Positions 22,052 through 32,638 of a DNA stretch of 64,000 nucleotides are shown here, one piece after another. Both the position numbers and the translations under genes were made by a program. Under the pieces are notes generated by a model. It did not search any database. It was not told the DNA's origin and was given only the letters and a program-made list of their open reading frames with translations. The stretch comes from Pseudomonas sp. C1C7. Lineage in GTDB: Bacteria; Pseudomonadota; Gammaproteobacteria; Pseudomonadales; Pseudomonadaceae. The number at the start of each line of letters is the position of its first letter. Position 1 is the first letter of the stretch. The stretch covers positions 124,001 through 188,000 of the forward strand of contig NZ_JABFMP010000004.1 of the NCBI RefSeq assembly GCF_013359595.1, in the 5' to 3' direction.

Positions 22052-22576
22052 TCACAGGTACGCGGCGTTTGCCGCATCGAGGCGGTCCTGGGCGCGCAGG
22101 ATCAATTCGCAGAACTCGCGGGCGGCACCTTCGCCGCCACGGGCCTGAGTCACGCCGTGAGCGTGTTCGCGCACGAAACTGGCGGCATTGGCCACCGCCA
22201 TGCCCAGGCCGACGCGGCGAACCACCGGCAGGTCAGGCAGGTCGTCACCCAGGTAGGCGACCTGTTCATAGCTTAGGTTGAGTTGGCCAAGAAGCTCGTC
22301 CAGCACCACCAGTTTGTCTTCGCGACCCTGGTACAGGTGAGGGATGCCGAGATTCTTCGCGCGTCGTTCGACCACCGGGGTCTTGCGGCCGCTGATGATG
22401 GCGGTCTGCACGCCGGCCGCCATCAGCATCTTGATGCCCTGGCCGTCGAGGGTGTTGAACGTCTTGAATTCACTGCCGTCTTCAAGGAAGTACAGGCGGC
22501 CGTCGGTGAGGACGCCGTCGACGTCGAAAACCGCCAGTTTGATCGCTTTGCCGCGTTGCAACAGTTCGTTGCTCAT
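22052..22576 (-). CDS. kdsC: 3-deoxy-D-manno-octulosonate 8-phosphate phosphatase KdsC
   Basis: HAD-superfamily phosphatase of 174 residues releasing Kdo from Kdo-8-phosphate. Motif I is FDVDGVLTDG; motif III/IV are in VAYLGDDLPDLPVV, with GRKTPVVERRAKNLGI between. KdsC has no cap domain and works as a tetramer. The start abuts the kdsD stop, implying tight coupling of two consecutive Kdo steps. Confidence 0.96.
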   Translation of the reverse strand: MSNELLQRGKAIKLAVFDVDGVLTDGRLYFLEDGSEFKTFNTLDGQGIKMLMAAGVQTAIISGRKTPVVERRAKNLGIPHLYQGREDKLVVLDELLGQLNLSYEQVAYLGDDLPDLPVVRRVGLGMAVANAASFVREHAHGVTQARGGEGAAREFCELILRAQDRLDAANAAYL

Positions 22577-23551
22577 TTACATGACTCCTGCGCGCAACAG
22601 ATCGGAGAGGTTGAAGGCGCCGATCGGGCGGTCTTCATCGTCCACGACGACCAGTGCGTTGATTCGGTGATCTTCCATGATTTTCAGCGCTTCGGCGGCG
22701 AGCATCTCGGCGCGGGCGGTTTTGCCGTGGGCGGTCATCACTTCGTCGATGGTGACGCTGTGAATGTCGATAGGGCGATCCAGGGTGCGACGCAAGTCGC
22801 CGTCGGTGAAGATCCCGGCCAGCTTGCCGTCGGCTTCGAGAATGACGGTCATGCCCAGGCCCTTGCGGGTCATTTCCATCAACGCGTCCTTGAGCAGGGT
22901 GCCGCGTTGGACCTGCGGCAGCTCCTGGCCGGCATGCATGACGCTTTCCACTTTCAACAGCAGGCGCCGGCCGAGCGCACCGCCTGGGTGGGAGAACGCG
23001 AAGTCTTCGGCGGTGAATCCGCGAGCGTCCAGCAGCGCCACGGCCAGGGCGTCGCCCATGACCAGGGCGGCGGTGGTCGAGGAAGTCGGCGCCAGGTTCA
23101 GCGGGCAGGCTTCATGGCCGACGTTGACGTTGAGGTTGACCTCGGCGGCCTTGGACAGCGGCGAGTCGGGGTTGCCGGTCATGCTGATCAGCTTGATGCC
23201 CAGGCGCTTGATCAGCGGCAGCAGGGTAATGATTTCGTTGGTGGAGCCGGAGTTCGACAGCGCGAGGATGATGTCGTCGCGAGTGATCATGCCCATGTCG
23301 CCATGGCTGGCTTCAGCCGGATGGACGAAAAACGCCGTGGTGCCGGTGCTGGCCAGGGTGGCGGCGATCTTCCTGCCGATATGCCCCGACTTGCCCATGC
23401 CGACCACGACCACGCGGCCTTTGCTGGCCAGAATCATCTCGCAGGCGCGTACGAAATCCGCGTCGATTTGCGGCATCAAGCCTTGTACGGCTTCGACTTC
23501 GAGGCGGATGGTGCGTTGGGCGGACTGAATCAGGTCGCTGGATTGGCTCAT
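22577..23551 (-). CDS. kdsD: Arabinose-5-phosphate isomerase KdsD
   Basis: Converts ribulose-5-phosphate to arabinose-5-phosphate, first step of Kdo synthesis. 324 residues: an SIS domain (VVVGMGKSGHIGRKIAATLASTG; HGDMGMITRDDIILALSNSG) then two CBS domains (from about residue 200, with IFTDGDLRRTLDR and MEDHRINALVVVDDEDRPIG). It heads the minus-strand operon and faces mlaF divergently. Confidence 0.97.
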   Translation of the reverse strand: MSQSSDLIQSAQRTIRLEVEAVQGLMPQIDADFVRACEMILASKGRVVVVGMGKSGHIGRKIAATLASTGTTAFFVHPAEASHGDMGMITRDDIILALSNSGSTNEIITLLPLIKRLGIKLISMTGNPDSPLSKAAEVNLNVNVGHEACPLNLAPTSSTTAALVMGDALAVALLDARGFTAEDFAFSHPGGALGRRLLLKVESVMHAGQELPQVQRGTLLKDALMEMTRKGLGMTVILEADGKLAGIFTDGDLRRTLDRPIDIHSVTIDEVMTAHGKTARAEMLAAEALKIMEDHRINALVVVDDEDRPIGAFNLSDLLRAGVM

Positions 23552-23709
23552 GTCAGAAATCGTTTAGCCTGATGAAAAGGCGGCGATTATAGCGGTTATG
23601 ATCGAAACCCTCACGCTAGTTCGTCGCGCTTTGTCATTCCTTGTCCGGTAAATCCCTCTAAATGAAGGTTTCTGCCTGTCATACCTAAGAATATGACGCG
23701 GTAATGACC

Positions 23710-23739
23710 TTGGGCGCCCGGGGTTTGCAGTGATATAGT
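23710..23739 (+). promoter_or_regulatory. Candidate sigma-70 promoter for mlaFEDCB
   Basis: TTGGGC at 23710-23715 and TATAGT at 23734-23739 with an 18-base spacer, about 90 bases before mlaF in the 275-base divergent kdsD-mlaF gap. The -10 is a good match and the -35 is fair. Confidence 0.5.
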
Positions 23740-23826
23740 TCGCCGCCAGTTCGGCCCGCCCGGAGGTATGTGCTTTCGTCAGAAAGTCAGGCGTCCGAGG
23801 GAGAGACTGCATCGCAAGGAGTTTAG

Positions 23827-24639
23827 ATGAGTGCCGATAACGCCTACGCGGTCGAGCTGAAGGGAGTGACCTTCAAGCGCGGTACGCGCAGCATTTTCAA
23901 TAACGTCGATATCCGTATTCCGCGCGGCAAGGTCACCGGCATCATGGGACCTTCCGGTTGCGGCAAGACGACGCTTCTGCGGTTGATGGGCGCGCAGCTG
24001 CGACCAACCACGGGCGAAGTCTGGGTCAACGGTCAGAACCTGCCGAAACTCTCGCGCAGCGATCTGTTCGACGCACGCAAGCACATGGGCGTGCTGTTTC
24101 AGAGTGGTGCCCTGTTCACCGATCTCGATGTCTTCGAGAACGTCGCGTTTCCGCTACGCGTCCACACCGATCTGCCCGAAGAAATGATTCGTGACATTGT
24201 CCTGCTCAAATTGCAGGCCGTGGGTCTGCGCGGGGCGATCGAGCTGATGCCCGATGAGCTGTCCGGTGGCATGAAGCGCCGCGTCGCCCTGGCGCGGGCC
24301 ATCGCGATGGATCCACAGATTCTCATGTACGACGAGCCCTTTGTCGGCCAGGACCCGATCGCCATGGGCGTTCTGGTGCGCCTGATCCGCCTGCTCAACG
24401 ACGCGCTGGGCATCACCAGTATCGTGGTTTCCCACGATCTGGCCGAAACCGCGAGCATTGCCGACTACATCTATGTAGTGGGCGATGGGCAAGTGCTGGG
24501 GCAGGGCACGCCTGAGGAGCTGATGAACTCGGATGAGCCGAAAATTCGTCAATTCATGACCGGCGAACCCGATGGCCCGGTTGCGTACCACTTTCCAGCG
24601 ACGGATTACCGCGCAGATCTTCTGGGGAAGCGCCGCTGA
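23827..24639 (+). CDS. mlaF: Phospholipid ABC transporter ATP-binding protein MlaF (Ttg2A)
   Basis: ATPase of the inner-membrane Mla complex that maintains outer-membrane lipid asymmetry. 270 residues with Walker [10 protein letters not shown], signature [16 protein letters not shown], and Walker [14 protein letters not shown]. Its stop shares one base with the mlaE ATG (TGATG). In P. putida the orthologous operon is known as ttg2 because mutants are solvent sensitive. Confidence 0.96.
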   Translation: MSADNAYAVELKGVTFKRGTRSIFNNVDIRIPRGKVTGIMGPSGCGKTTLLRLMGAQLRPTTGEVWVNGQNLPKLSRSDLFDARKHMGVLFQSGALFTDLDVFENVAFPLRVHTDLPEEMIRDIVLLKLQAVGLRGAIELMPDELSGGMKRRVALARAIAMDPQILMYDEPFVGQDPIAMGVLVRLIRLLNDALGITSIVVSHDLAETASIADYIYVVGDGQVLGQGTPEELMNSDEPKIRQFMTGEPDGPVAYHFPATDYRADLLGKRR

Positions 24640-25436
24640 TGCGCAGAATTTCACTGATAGAACGCATACGCCGGTTCGGCCAGGCCGGGATCGACACCGT
24701 GTCGGTGTTCGGTCGCTCGACCCTGTTCCTGTTTCACGCCTTGCTCGGTCGCGGCGGCATCGGCGGTGCTTTCGGCCTGCTGGTCAAGCAATTGCACTCC
24801 GTTGGCGTGATGTCGCTGGTGATCATCGTGGTCTCCGGGATTTTCATCGGCATGGTGCTGGCGCTGCAGGGCTTCAACATTCTTTCCAGCTACGGTTCGG
24901 AACAGGCGGTCGGGCAGATGGTTGCGCTGACGCTGCTGCGTGAACTGGGCCCGGTGGTGACGGCCCTGCTGTTTGCCGGGCGTGCCGGTTCGGCGTTGAC
25001 CGCGGAAATCGGCAACATGAAGTCCACCGAGCAATTGTCCAGCCTGGAAATGATCGGGGTCGACCCGCTCAAATACATCGTTGCCCCGCGCCTGTGGGCC
25101 GGCTTCATTTCCCTGCCGGTGCTGGCGATGATTTTCAGCGTGGTGGGTATCTGGGGCGGTTCGTGGGTGGCCGTCGACTGGTTGGGCGTCTATGAAGGTT
25201 CCTACTGGTCGAACATGCAGAACAGCGTGACCTTTGCCGACGATGTGCTCAACGGCATCATCAAAAGCATGGTTTTTGCCTTTGTCGTGACCTGGATCGC
25301 CGTATTCCAAGGCTATGACTGCGAGCCCACCTCCGAGGGGATCAGTCGTGCCACCACCAAGACCGTGGTATATGCCTCTCTGGCAGTGCTCGGTCTGGAC
25401 TTTATTCTGACCGCCTTGATGTTTGGAGATTTCTGA
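24639..25436 (+). CDS. mlaE: Phospholipid ABC transporter permease MlaE (Ttg2B)
   Basis: Integral permease of 265 residues with five to six membrane segments and the MlaE signature region [20 protein letters not shown]. Works as a dimer with MlaF, MlaD and MlaB. It is joined to both neighbours by one-base stop/start overlaps. Confidence 0.96.
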   Translation: MRRISLIERIRRFGQAGIDTVSVFGRSTLFLFHALLGRGGIGGAFGLLVKQLHSVGVMSLVIIVVSGIFIGMVLALQGFNILSSYGSEQAVGQMVALTLLRELGPVVTALLFAGRAGSALTAEIGNMKSTEQLSSLEMIGVDPLKYIVAPRLWAGFISLPVLAMIFSVVGIWGGSWVAVDWLGVYEGSYWSNMQNSVTFADDVLNGIIKSMVFAFVVTWIAVFQGYDCEPTSEGISRATTKTVVYASLAVLGLDFILTALMFGDF

Positions 25437-25903
25437 TGCAAAACCGCACCCTGGAAATCGGTGTCGGCCTTTTCTTGCTGGCTGGCATCCTGGCTTTGCT
25501 GCTGCTGGCCCTGCGGGTCAGTGGCTTGTCCCCGAGCCCGAGCACCGACACTTATAAACTTTACGCGTATTTCGACAATATCGCCGGTTTGACGGTCAGA
25601 GCTAAAGTGACCATGGCCGGTGTGACCATCGGCAAGGTCACGGCGATCGATCTGGACCGCGACAGTTTCACCGGTCGAGTGACCATGCAGCTGGAAAAAC
25701 GGGTGGATAACCTGCCGACCGACTCCACTGCATCTATCCTGACTGCTGGCCTGTTGGGCGAGAAATACATCGGCATCAGTGTGGGCGGCGAAGAAAAACT
25801 GCTCGCCGATGGCGGGACCATCCATGACACCCAGTCGTCGCTGGTGCTCGAGGACCTGATCGGTAAATTCCTGCTCAACACCGTTAGCAAAGACGCTAAA
25901 TGA
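25436..25903 (+). CDS. mlaD: Outer-membrane lipid asymmetry MCE protein MlaD (Ttg2C)
   Basis: Membrane-anchored MCE-domain protein of 155 residues: an N-terminal helix (IGVGLFLLAGILALLLLAL), then the MCE domain (YKLYAYFDNIAGLTVRAKVTMAGVTIGKV). Hexamers form the lipid channel above MlaE. The length is short, close to minimal MlaD, with the C-terminal SSLVLEDLIGKFLLNTVSK helix that forms the central pore. Confidence 0.95.
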   Translation: MQNRTLEIGVGLFLLAGILALLLLALRVSGLSPSPSTDTYKLYAYFDNIAGLTVRAKVTMAGVTIGKVTAIDLDRDSFTGRVTMQLEKRVDNLPTDSTASILTAGLLGEKYIGISVGGEEKLLADGGTIHDTQSSLVLEDLIGKFLLNTVSKDAK

Positions 25904-25914
25904 GGAGCCTAGAA

Positions 25915-26565
25915 ATGATCTCTATCTTGCGACGTGGCCTGTTGGTATTGCTCGCGGCCTTGCCGCTGATGGCTAACGCCGTGGCGTCCCCTTCCGCACA
26001 CGACCTGGTGCAGGACACCACCAACCGGATGCTTTCGGACCTGGCGGCCAATAAAGAGAAGTACAAACAGGATCCGAACGGTTTCTATGCGGCACTGAAC
26101 AACATTGTCGGGCCGGTGGTGGATGCCGAGGGCATCTCCAAGAGCATCATGACGGTCAAGTACTCGCGCAAAGCCACCCCTGAACAGATGAAGACCTTTG
26201 AAGAGAACTTCAAGCGCGGTCTGTTCCAGTTCTATGGCAACGCCTTGCTGGAGTACAACAACCAGGGCATCACCGTCGATCCAGCCAAGGACGAATCGGG
26301 AGACCGCACCAGCGTCGGCATGACCGTCAAGGGCAGCAACGGCGCGATCTATCCGGTGTCCTACACCCTGGAAAAGGTCAGCGGCGAGTGGAAGCTGCGT
26401 AACGTTATCATCAACGGCATCAACATCGGCAAGCTGTTCCGCGATCAGTTCGCCGACGCCATGCAGCGCAATGGCAACGACCTGGACAAGACCATCAACG
26501 GCTGGGCCGGTGAAGTCGCCAAGGCCAAGCAGACCGCAGAGCAATCCCCCGAGAAAGCCCAATGA
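25915..26565 (+). CDS. mlaC: Phospholipid-binding periplasmic protein MlaC (Ttg2D)
   Basis: Soluble lipid shuttle of 216 residues with a signal peptide (RGLLVLLAALPLMANAVA) and the MlaC core (RRATPEQ-like KATPEQMKTFEENFKRGLFQFYGNALLEY). The ATG at 25915 is chosen because GAGGAG at 25902-25907 lies seven bases upstream; an ATG at 25900 would overlap that site. The gene ends with an ATGA overlap onto mlaB. Confidence 0.94.
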   Translation: MISILRRGLLVLLAALPLMANAVASPSAHDLVQDTTNRMLSDLAANKEKYKQDPNGFYAALNNIVGPVVDAEGISKSIMTVKYSRKATPEQMKTFEENFKRGLFQFYGNALLEYNNQGITVDPAKDESGDRTSVGMTVKGSNGAIYPVSYTLEKVSGEWKLRNVIINGINIGKLFRDQFADAMQRNGNDLDKTINGWAGEVAKAKQTAEQSPEKAQ

Positions 26566-26867
26566 GTGAGTCGGCAGTCCTGATGGATGCAGCCGGTGAG
26601 CTGCGGCTCAGCGGCGTGCTGGACTATCGCACCGGCCCTGGCCTGCGTGAGCAGGGCCAGGCGCTGATCAAGGCGAGCAAGGCCGCGACCGTGGTGGTCG
26701 ATTGCTCCGCAGTGACCAAGTCCAGCAGCGTGGGGCTATCCTTGTTGCTGTGCTTCATGCGTGATGCGCGGGCGGCCGGCAAGGCGCTGACCATCCGCGC
26801 AATGCCCGAAGACATGCGTGAAATCGCCGAGGTCAGTGAGTTGACCGAGTTGTTGGCCAATCCCTAA
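26562..26867 (+). CDS. mlaB: STAS domain protein MlaB
   Basis: 101-residue STAS-domain subunit that stabilises and regulates MlaF. Recognisable stretch VVVDCSAVTKSSSVGLSLLLCFM contains the STAS Ser/Thr region. Translationally coupled to mlaC. Last gene of the mla operon; a terminator follows. Confidence 0.93.
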   Translation: MSESAVLMDAAGELRLSGVLDYRTGPGLREQGQALIKASKAATVVVDCSAVTKSSSVGLSLLLCFMRDARAAGKALTIRAMPEDMREIAEVSELTELLANP

Positions 26868-26882
26868 ACCGCATCGACAGAC

Positions 26883-26936
26883 AAGCCCCCCGTCAGAGTC
26901 CTGCTCCGCGGGGTTCGCAGGCGCGGGGCTTTTTTG
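26883..26936 (+). terminator. Terminator after mlaB
   Basis: Outer stem AAGCCCC (from 26883) with GGGGCTT before a six-T run ending at about 26935, plus an inner CTGC/GCAG stem. It lies between mlaB and ibaG. Confidence 0.75.
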
Positions 26937-26981
26937 TATGATGTCCGACCCGCGCGCACAGGGCGCCGATTGAGGTTGAGC

Positions 26982-28509
<1,528 letters not shown>

Positions 28510-28638
28510 TCATTGCAGATGGGCACAGGGACGTGTCCGACAGGTTTTGTTTCAAGTCGAGCCGGGTATCCGGCTCGATGTATGTCCGGCGCCGTTTGTG
28601 ACCGGGCATGAGTACCTTGATAAGGACTGACGTTACCC

Positions 28639-29274
28639 ATGTTGACCATCGCACTGTCCAAGGGCCGCATCCTTGACGACACCCTGCCGCTTCTGGCTGA
28701 AGCAGGCATCGTGCCGACCGAGAATCCGGACAAGAGCCGCAAGCTGATCATCCCCACGACCCAGGAAGATGTACGCCTGTTGATCGTGCGTGCCACCGAC
28801 GTGCCGACCTATGTCGAGCATGGCGCCGCCGACCTGGGTGTCGCCGGTAAAGACGTGCTGATGGAATTTGGTGGCCAGGGCCTGTACGAGCCGCTGGACC
28901 TGCAAATCGCCAAGTGCAAGTTGATGACCGCCGGCAAGGTCGGTGCGGTCGAGCCCAAGGGCCGCCTGCGTATCGCCACCAAGTTCGTCAACGTTGCCAA
29001 GCGCTACTACGCCGAACAGGGTCGCCAGGTCGACATCATCAAGCTGTACGGTTCGATGGAACTGGCGCCGCTGATCGGTCTGGCCGACAAGATCATCGAC
29101 GTGGTGGACACCGGTAACACGCTGCGGGCCAACGGCCTGGAGCCACAGGACTTCATCGCCGCCATCAGCTCCCGGCTGATCGTCAACAAGGCTTCGATGA
29201 AAATGCAACACGCTCGTATCCAGGCGTTGATCGACACCCTGCGCAAGGCAGTGGAGTCTCGACACCGCGGCTGA
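28639..29274 (+). CDS. hisG: ATP phosphoribosyltransferase, short form HisG
   Basis: First step of histidine synthesis (ATP plus PRPP). At 211 residues it is the short form, lacking the C-terminal regulatory domain; short HisG works with HisZ, which is not in this window. Motifs: [18 protein letters not shown] at the start, and the PRPP site [13 protein letters not shown]. It is followed by a strong hairpin before hisD. Confidence 0.96.
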   Translation: MLTIALSKGRILDDTLPLLAEAGIVPTENPDKSRKLIIPTTQEDVRLLIVRATDVPTYVEHGAADLGVAGKDVLMEFGGQGLYEPLDLQIAKCKLMTAGKVGAVEPKGRLRIATKFVNVAKRYYAEQGRQVDIIKLYGSMELAPLIGLADKIIDVVDTGNTLRANGLEPQDFIAAISSRLIVNKASMKMQHARIQALIDTLRKAVESRHRG

Positions 29275-29280
29275 TTCACT

Positions 29281-29300
29281 CGCGCGGCTCTGAGCCGCGC
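29281..29300 (+). other. Small GC hairpin after hisG
   Basis: GCGCGGCT and its complement separated by three bases, seven bases after the hisG stop. It precedes the stronger terminator at 29327. Confidence 0.5.
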
Positions 29301-29326
29301 CGTCTATCCGCCTCATAGCCAGAATT

Positions 29327-29376
29327 CTCAGGTGCCCAAGCGGATCGGATGTTAGCTTCGGGCGCCTGAGTTTTTT
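29327..29376 (+). terminator. Strong hairpin and T-run between hisG and hisD
   Basis: Eleven-base arms (CTCAGGTGCCC at 29327-29337, complement with one G-T pair at 29360-29370) followed by TTTTTT at 29371-29376, 24 bases before the hisD ATG. Structurally it is a Rho-independent terminator inside what would otherwise be a hisG-hisD-hisC operon. Confidence 0.85.
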
Positions 29377-29399
29377 GCCAATCCTATGAGGCTCTCGCT

Positions 29400-30737
29400 A
29401 TGACCGCACTGACTGCAATTCGCCGACTCAACGCTGCTGACCCGGATTTCGCGCATCATCTGGATCATCTGCTGAGCTGGGAAAGTGTGTCTGACGACTC
29501 GGTCAATCAGCGAGTGCTGGACATCATCAAGAACGTGCGCGAGCGCGGCGATGCGGCGCTGGTGGATTACACCCGCCAGTTCGACGGCCTGGACGTTGCG
29601 TCCATGGCCGACCTGATCCTGCCGCGCGAGCGCCTGGAACTGGCCCTGACCCGAATCACCGTGGCCCAGCGCGAAGCCCTGGAAAAAGCCGCGGCCCGCG
29701 TGCGCAGCTACCACGAAAAGCAGAAGCAGGACTCCTGGAGCTACACCGAAGCCGACGGCACGGTGCTGGGCCAGAAAGTCACGCCACTGGATCGCGCCGG
29801 CCTGTATGTGCCGGGCGGCAAAGCCTCGTACCCGTCGTCGGTACTGATGAACGCGATTCCGGCCAAGGTGGCTGGCGTGGCCGAAGTGGTCATGGTGGTG
29901 CCGACCCCGCGTGGCGAAGTCAATGAACTGGTGCTGGCCGCTGCCTGCATCGCCGGCGTCGACCGCGTGTTCACCATTGGCGGCGCCCAGGCGGTAGCTG
30001 CCCTGGCCTATGGCACCGAAAGCGTTCCGCAGGTCGACAAGGTGGTCGGTCCGGGCAACATCTATGTCGCCACCGCCAAGCGCCATGTGTTTGGCCAGGT
30101 CGGTATCGACATGATCGCCGGTCCTTCGGAGATCCTCGTGGTATGCGACGGCCAGACCGATCCGGACTGGATCGCCATGGACCTGTTCTCCCAGGCCGAG
30201 CACGACGAAGACGCCCAGGCGATCCTGGTCAGCCCCGATGCCGAGTTTCTCGACAAGGTGGCCGCCAGCATCGCCAAGCTGCTGCCGACCATGGACCGCG
30301 CCACCATCATCGAAACCTCGATCAACGGCCGTGGTGCGCTGATTCAGGTGCGTGACATGGAGCAAGCCATGGAAGTGGCCAACCGCATCGCGCCGGAGCA
30401 CCTGGAGTTGTCGGTCGCCGACCCGCACGCCTGGTTGCCGAAGATCCGCCACGCCGGCGCGATCTTCATGGGCCGTCACACCTCCGAAGCCTTGGGCGAC
30501 TACTGCGCCGGTCCCAACCACGTGTTGCCGACCTCCGGCACCGCTCGCTTCTCGTCGCCGCTGGGCGTGTACGACTTCCAGAAACGCTCCTCGATCATCT
30601 TCTGCTCCGAAGCCGGTGCCTCCGAGCTGGGCAAGACCGCTTCGGTGCTGGCTCGTGGCGAATCGCTGAGCGCCCACGCACGCAGCGCCGAATACCGCAT
30701 TCTCGATAAAGACTTCGTACCAGGGCAGGGGAACTGA
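29400..30737 (+). CDS. hisD: Histidinol dehydrogenase HisD
   Basis: Zn enzyme catalysing the last two oxidations from histidinol to histidine. 445 residues. Signature [10 protein letters not shown] and the Zn-site region [16 protein letters not shown] are visible, as are [16 protein letters not shown] and the C-terminal [16 protein letters not shown]. It ends two bases before hisC. Confidence 0.97.
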   Translation: MTALTAIRRLNAADPDFAHHLDHLLSWESVSDDSVNQRVLDIIKNVRERGDAALVDYTRQFDGLDVASMADLILPRERLELALTRITVAQREALEKAAARVRSYHEKQKQDSWSYTEADGTVLGQKVTPLDRAGLYVPGGKASYPSSVLMNAIPAKVAGVAEVVMVVPTPRGEVNELVLAAACIAGVDRVFTIGGAQAVAALAYGTESVPQVDKVVGPGNIYVATAKRHVFGQVGIDMIAGPSEILVVCDGQTDPDWIAMDLFSQAEHDEDAQAILVSPDAEFLDKVAASIAKLLPTMDRATIIETSINGRGALIQVRDMEQAMEVANRIAPEHLELSVADPHAWLPKIRHAGAIFMGRHTSEALGDYCAGPNHVLPTSGTARFSSPLGVYDFQKRSSIIFCSEAGASELGKTASVLARGESLSAHARSAEYRILDKDFVPGQGN

Positions 30738-30739
30738 AC

Positions 30740-31792
30740 ATGAGTAAATTCTGGAGCCCGTTCGTCAAGAACCTGGTGCCTTACGTGCCGGGCGAGCAGC
30801 CGAAACTGGCCAAGCTGGTGAAGCTCAACACCAACGAAAACCCTTACGGTCCATCGCCAAAAGCCTTGGCCGCGATGCAGACCGAGCTCAACGACAACCT
30901 GCGCCTGTACCCGGACCCGAACAGCGATCTGTTGAAGAACGCGGTCGCCAGCTACTACGGCGTGAAGAGCAATCAGGTGTTCCTCGGCAACGGTTCCGAT
31001 GAAGTCCTGGCGCATGTTTTCCACGGCTTGCTGCAGCACGACAAACCGCTGCTGTTCCCGGATATCAGCTATAGCTTCTATCCGGTTTACGCCGGGTTGT
31101 ACGGCATCAACTTCGATGCGGTGCCGCTGGATGAACAGTTCCGGATCAACCCTGCGGACTACGCCAGGCCAAACGGCGGGATCATCTTCCCCAACCCGAA
31201 CGCCCCGACCGGCTGCCTGCTGGCGCTGGAAGCGGTCGAGCAGATCCTCAAGGCCAGCCCGGATTCGGTGGTCGTGGTGGACGAGGCCTACATCGACTTC
31301 GGCGGCGAAACCGCGATCAGTCTGGTGGACCGTTATCCGAACCTGCTGGTGACCCAGACCCTGTCCAAGTCCCGCTCGCTGGCCGGCCTGCGGGTTGGCC
31401 TGGCGGTGGGTCATCCGGATCTGATCGAGGCGCTGGAGCGAATCAAGAACAGCTTCAACTCCTACCCGCTCGATCGCATGGCGAACGTCGGTGCGGCGGC
31501 CGCATTCGAAGATCGCGAATACTTCGACAAGACCTGCCACCTGGTCATCGAAAGCCGCGAATGGGTGACCGCTCAGTTGCAAGCCAAGGGCTTCGAAGTG
31601 CTGCCGTCGGCGGCGAACTTCATCTTCGCCCGTCACCCGCAACACGATGCGGCAGGACTGGCGGCGAAGCTGCGTGAGCAGGGCGTGATTGTCCGTCACT
31701 TCAAGCAGGAGCGGATTGCGCAGTTCCTGCGGATTTCGATTGGTACGCCGGAGCAGAATCAGGCGTTGATCGAGGGCCTGGGCGACCTCTAA
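30740..31792 (+). CDS. hisC: Histidinol-phosphate aminotransferase HisC
   Basis: PLP enzyme of aspartate-aminotransferase fold type I, 350 residues, converting imidazole acetol phosphate to histidinol phosphate. Motifs: [12 protein letters not shown] at the N-terminus, [15 protein letters not shown], and the PLP-lysine in [17 protein letters not shown] at 30740 directly follows the hisD stop. Confidence 0.96.
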   Translation: MSKFWSPFVKNLVPYVPGEQPKLAKLVKLNTNENPYGPSPKALAAMQTELNDNLRLYPDPNSDLLKNAVASYYGVKSNQVFLGNGSDEVLAHVFHGLLQHDKPLLFPDISYSFYPVYAGLYGINFDAVPLDEQFRINPADYARPNGGIIFPNPNAPTGCLLALEAVEQILKASPDSVVVVDEAYIDFGGETAISLVDRYPNLLVTQTLSKSRSLAGLRVGLAVGHPDLIEALERIKNSFNSYPLDRMANVGAAAAFEDREYFDKTCHLVIESREWVTAQLQAKGFEVLPSAANFIFARHPQHDAAGLAAKLREQGVIVRHFKQERIAQFLRISIGTPEQNQALIEGLGDL

Positions 31793-31803
31793 ACACCGCC
31801 GAA

Positions 31804-31898
31804 CCTGTAGGAGCGAGGCTCGCCCGCGAACAACGATGACTCGGTGCAACAGGTACACCGCGTTATCGTTGTTCGCGGGCGAGCCTCGCTCCTACAGG
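31804..31898. repeat. Long perfect inverted repeat (REPIN) after hisC
   Basis: Perfect 34-base arms at 31804-31837 and 31865-31898 around a 27-base loop, containing the CTGTAGGAGCGAGGCTCGCC variant of the REP core. It separates convergent hisC and the DUF4198 gene and may act as a transcription barrier. Confidence 0.88.
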
Positions 31899-31907
31899 CG
31901 GTGTGGG

Positions 31908-32627
31908 TTATTCGTGATGCGGCTCGCCCAGGAACGTCAGCGAACTGAACAACCCTCTACTTCCGATATCCGCACTGTCCTTCACCGGCACTTCCACCTG
32001 TGCCGCAATCACATTCAACCCCTCATTACGCACCAGTACCTGCGCACGGCCGTCCTTGTCGGTTTCGGTGGTCAAGGTGTTGGGCGCGCTGCGGTAATCG
32101 CCGATCAACTTCACACCCGCCGCCGGTTTGCCATCCAGCAGCACCCGCACCGGCAATGACTGGCCGGGGCCGACGAGCAGTGGGTCGGTTTCGGGCAGGA
32201 TCAGCAATTTGATCTGATCCAGTTTCGGCAACTTCGCCCCCGGTTGATAAATCGCCAGGCTGTACTTGAAGGTCTGGGTCGACTCGATCGCTCCCGGTAC
32301 TTTGCTGCGTCCTTCGTTGATCCACTTCTTGTCCGCAGTCTGCGACCACATGCCGTTGTCCAGCGCCACCGCCATCACGGCCGGTGGTTTTAGCGGTTGC
32401 AGGCGGGCGTGATCGACCAGGCGCTGCACCGTCACCGGAATCATTTTCCCGTTTTTGTCATAGGCCCAGGCGCCGCTGATCTTGCGGGCCTTGAAGGCAT
32501 TGTCTTCGGCGCCATGGCCGTAAATCACTTCGATGTTGCCGCGACGTTGTTCCGTCCACAGGCCGTGGGCCGAGACTTCGGTGGCGAACAGCAAACCGAG
32601 CAGGGCCAGGGGTTTGAGAGCGTGCAT
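31908..32627 (-). CDS. DUF4198 family secreted protein (NikM-like, probable metal-related)
   Basis: 239 residues with a signal peptide (LKPLALLGLLFATEVSA). Cleavage after ..VSA would leave a mature protein starting His-Gly-Leu-Trp, and the C-terminus ends GEPHHE. DUF4198 proteins are related to the periplasmic part of NikM-type cobalt/nickel importers and often sit beside TonB receptors. A prealbumin-like C-terminal segment (LDGKPAAGVKLIGDYR; TDKDGRAQVLV) is visible. It starts 11 bases after the receptor gene stop, so both are one operon. Metal or substrate is not determined. Confidence 0.75.
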   Translation of the reverse strand: MHALKPLALLGLLFATEVSAHGLWTEQRRGNIEVIYGHGAEDNAFKARKISGAWAYDKNGKMIPVTVQRLVDHARLQPLKPPAVMAVALDNGMWSQTADKKWINEGRSKVPGAIESTQTFKYSLAIYQPGAKLPKLDQIKLLILPETDPLLVGPGQSLPVRVLLDGKPAAGVKLIGDYRSAPNTLTTETDKDGRAQVLVRNEGLNVIAAQVEVPVKDSADIGSRGLFSSLTFLGEPHHE

Positions 32628-32638
32628 GGGGCGTCCTT

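Noticed and set aside
23564..23812. Minus-strand frame of 82 codons in the kdsD-mlaF gap
   Set aside because: It covers the promoter region, is rich in Arg/Ser without motifs, and overlaps the mla promoter candidate.
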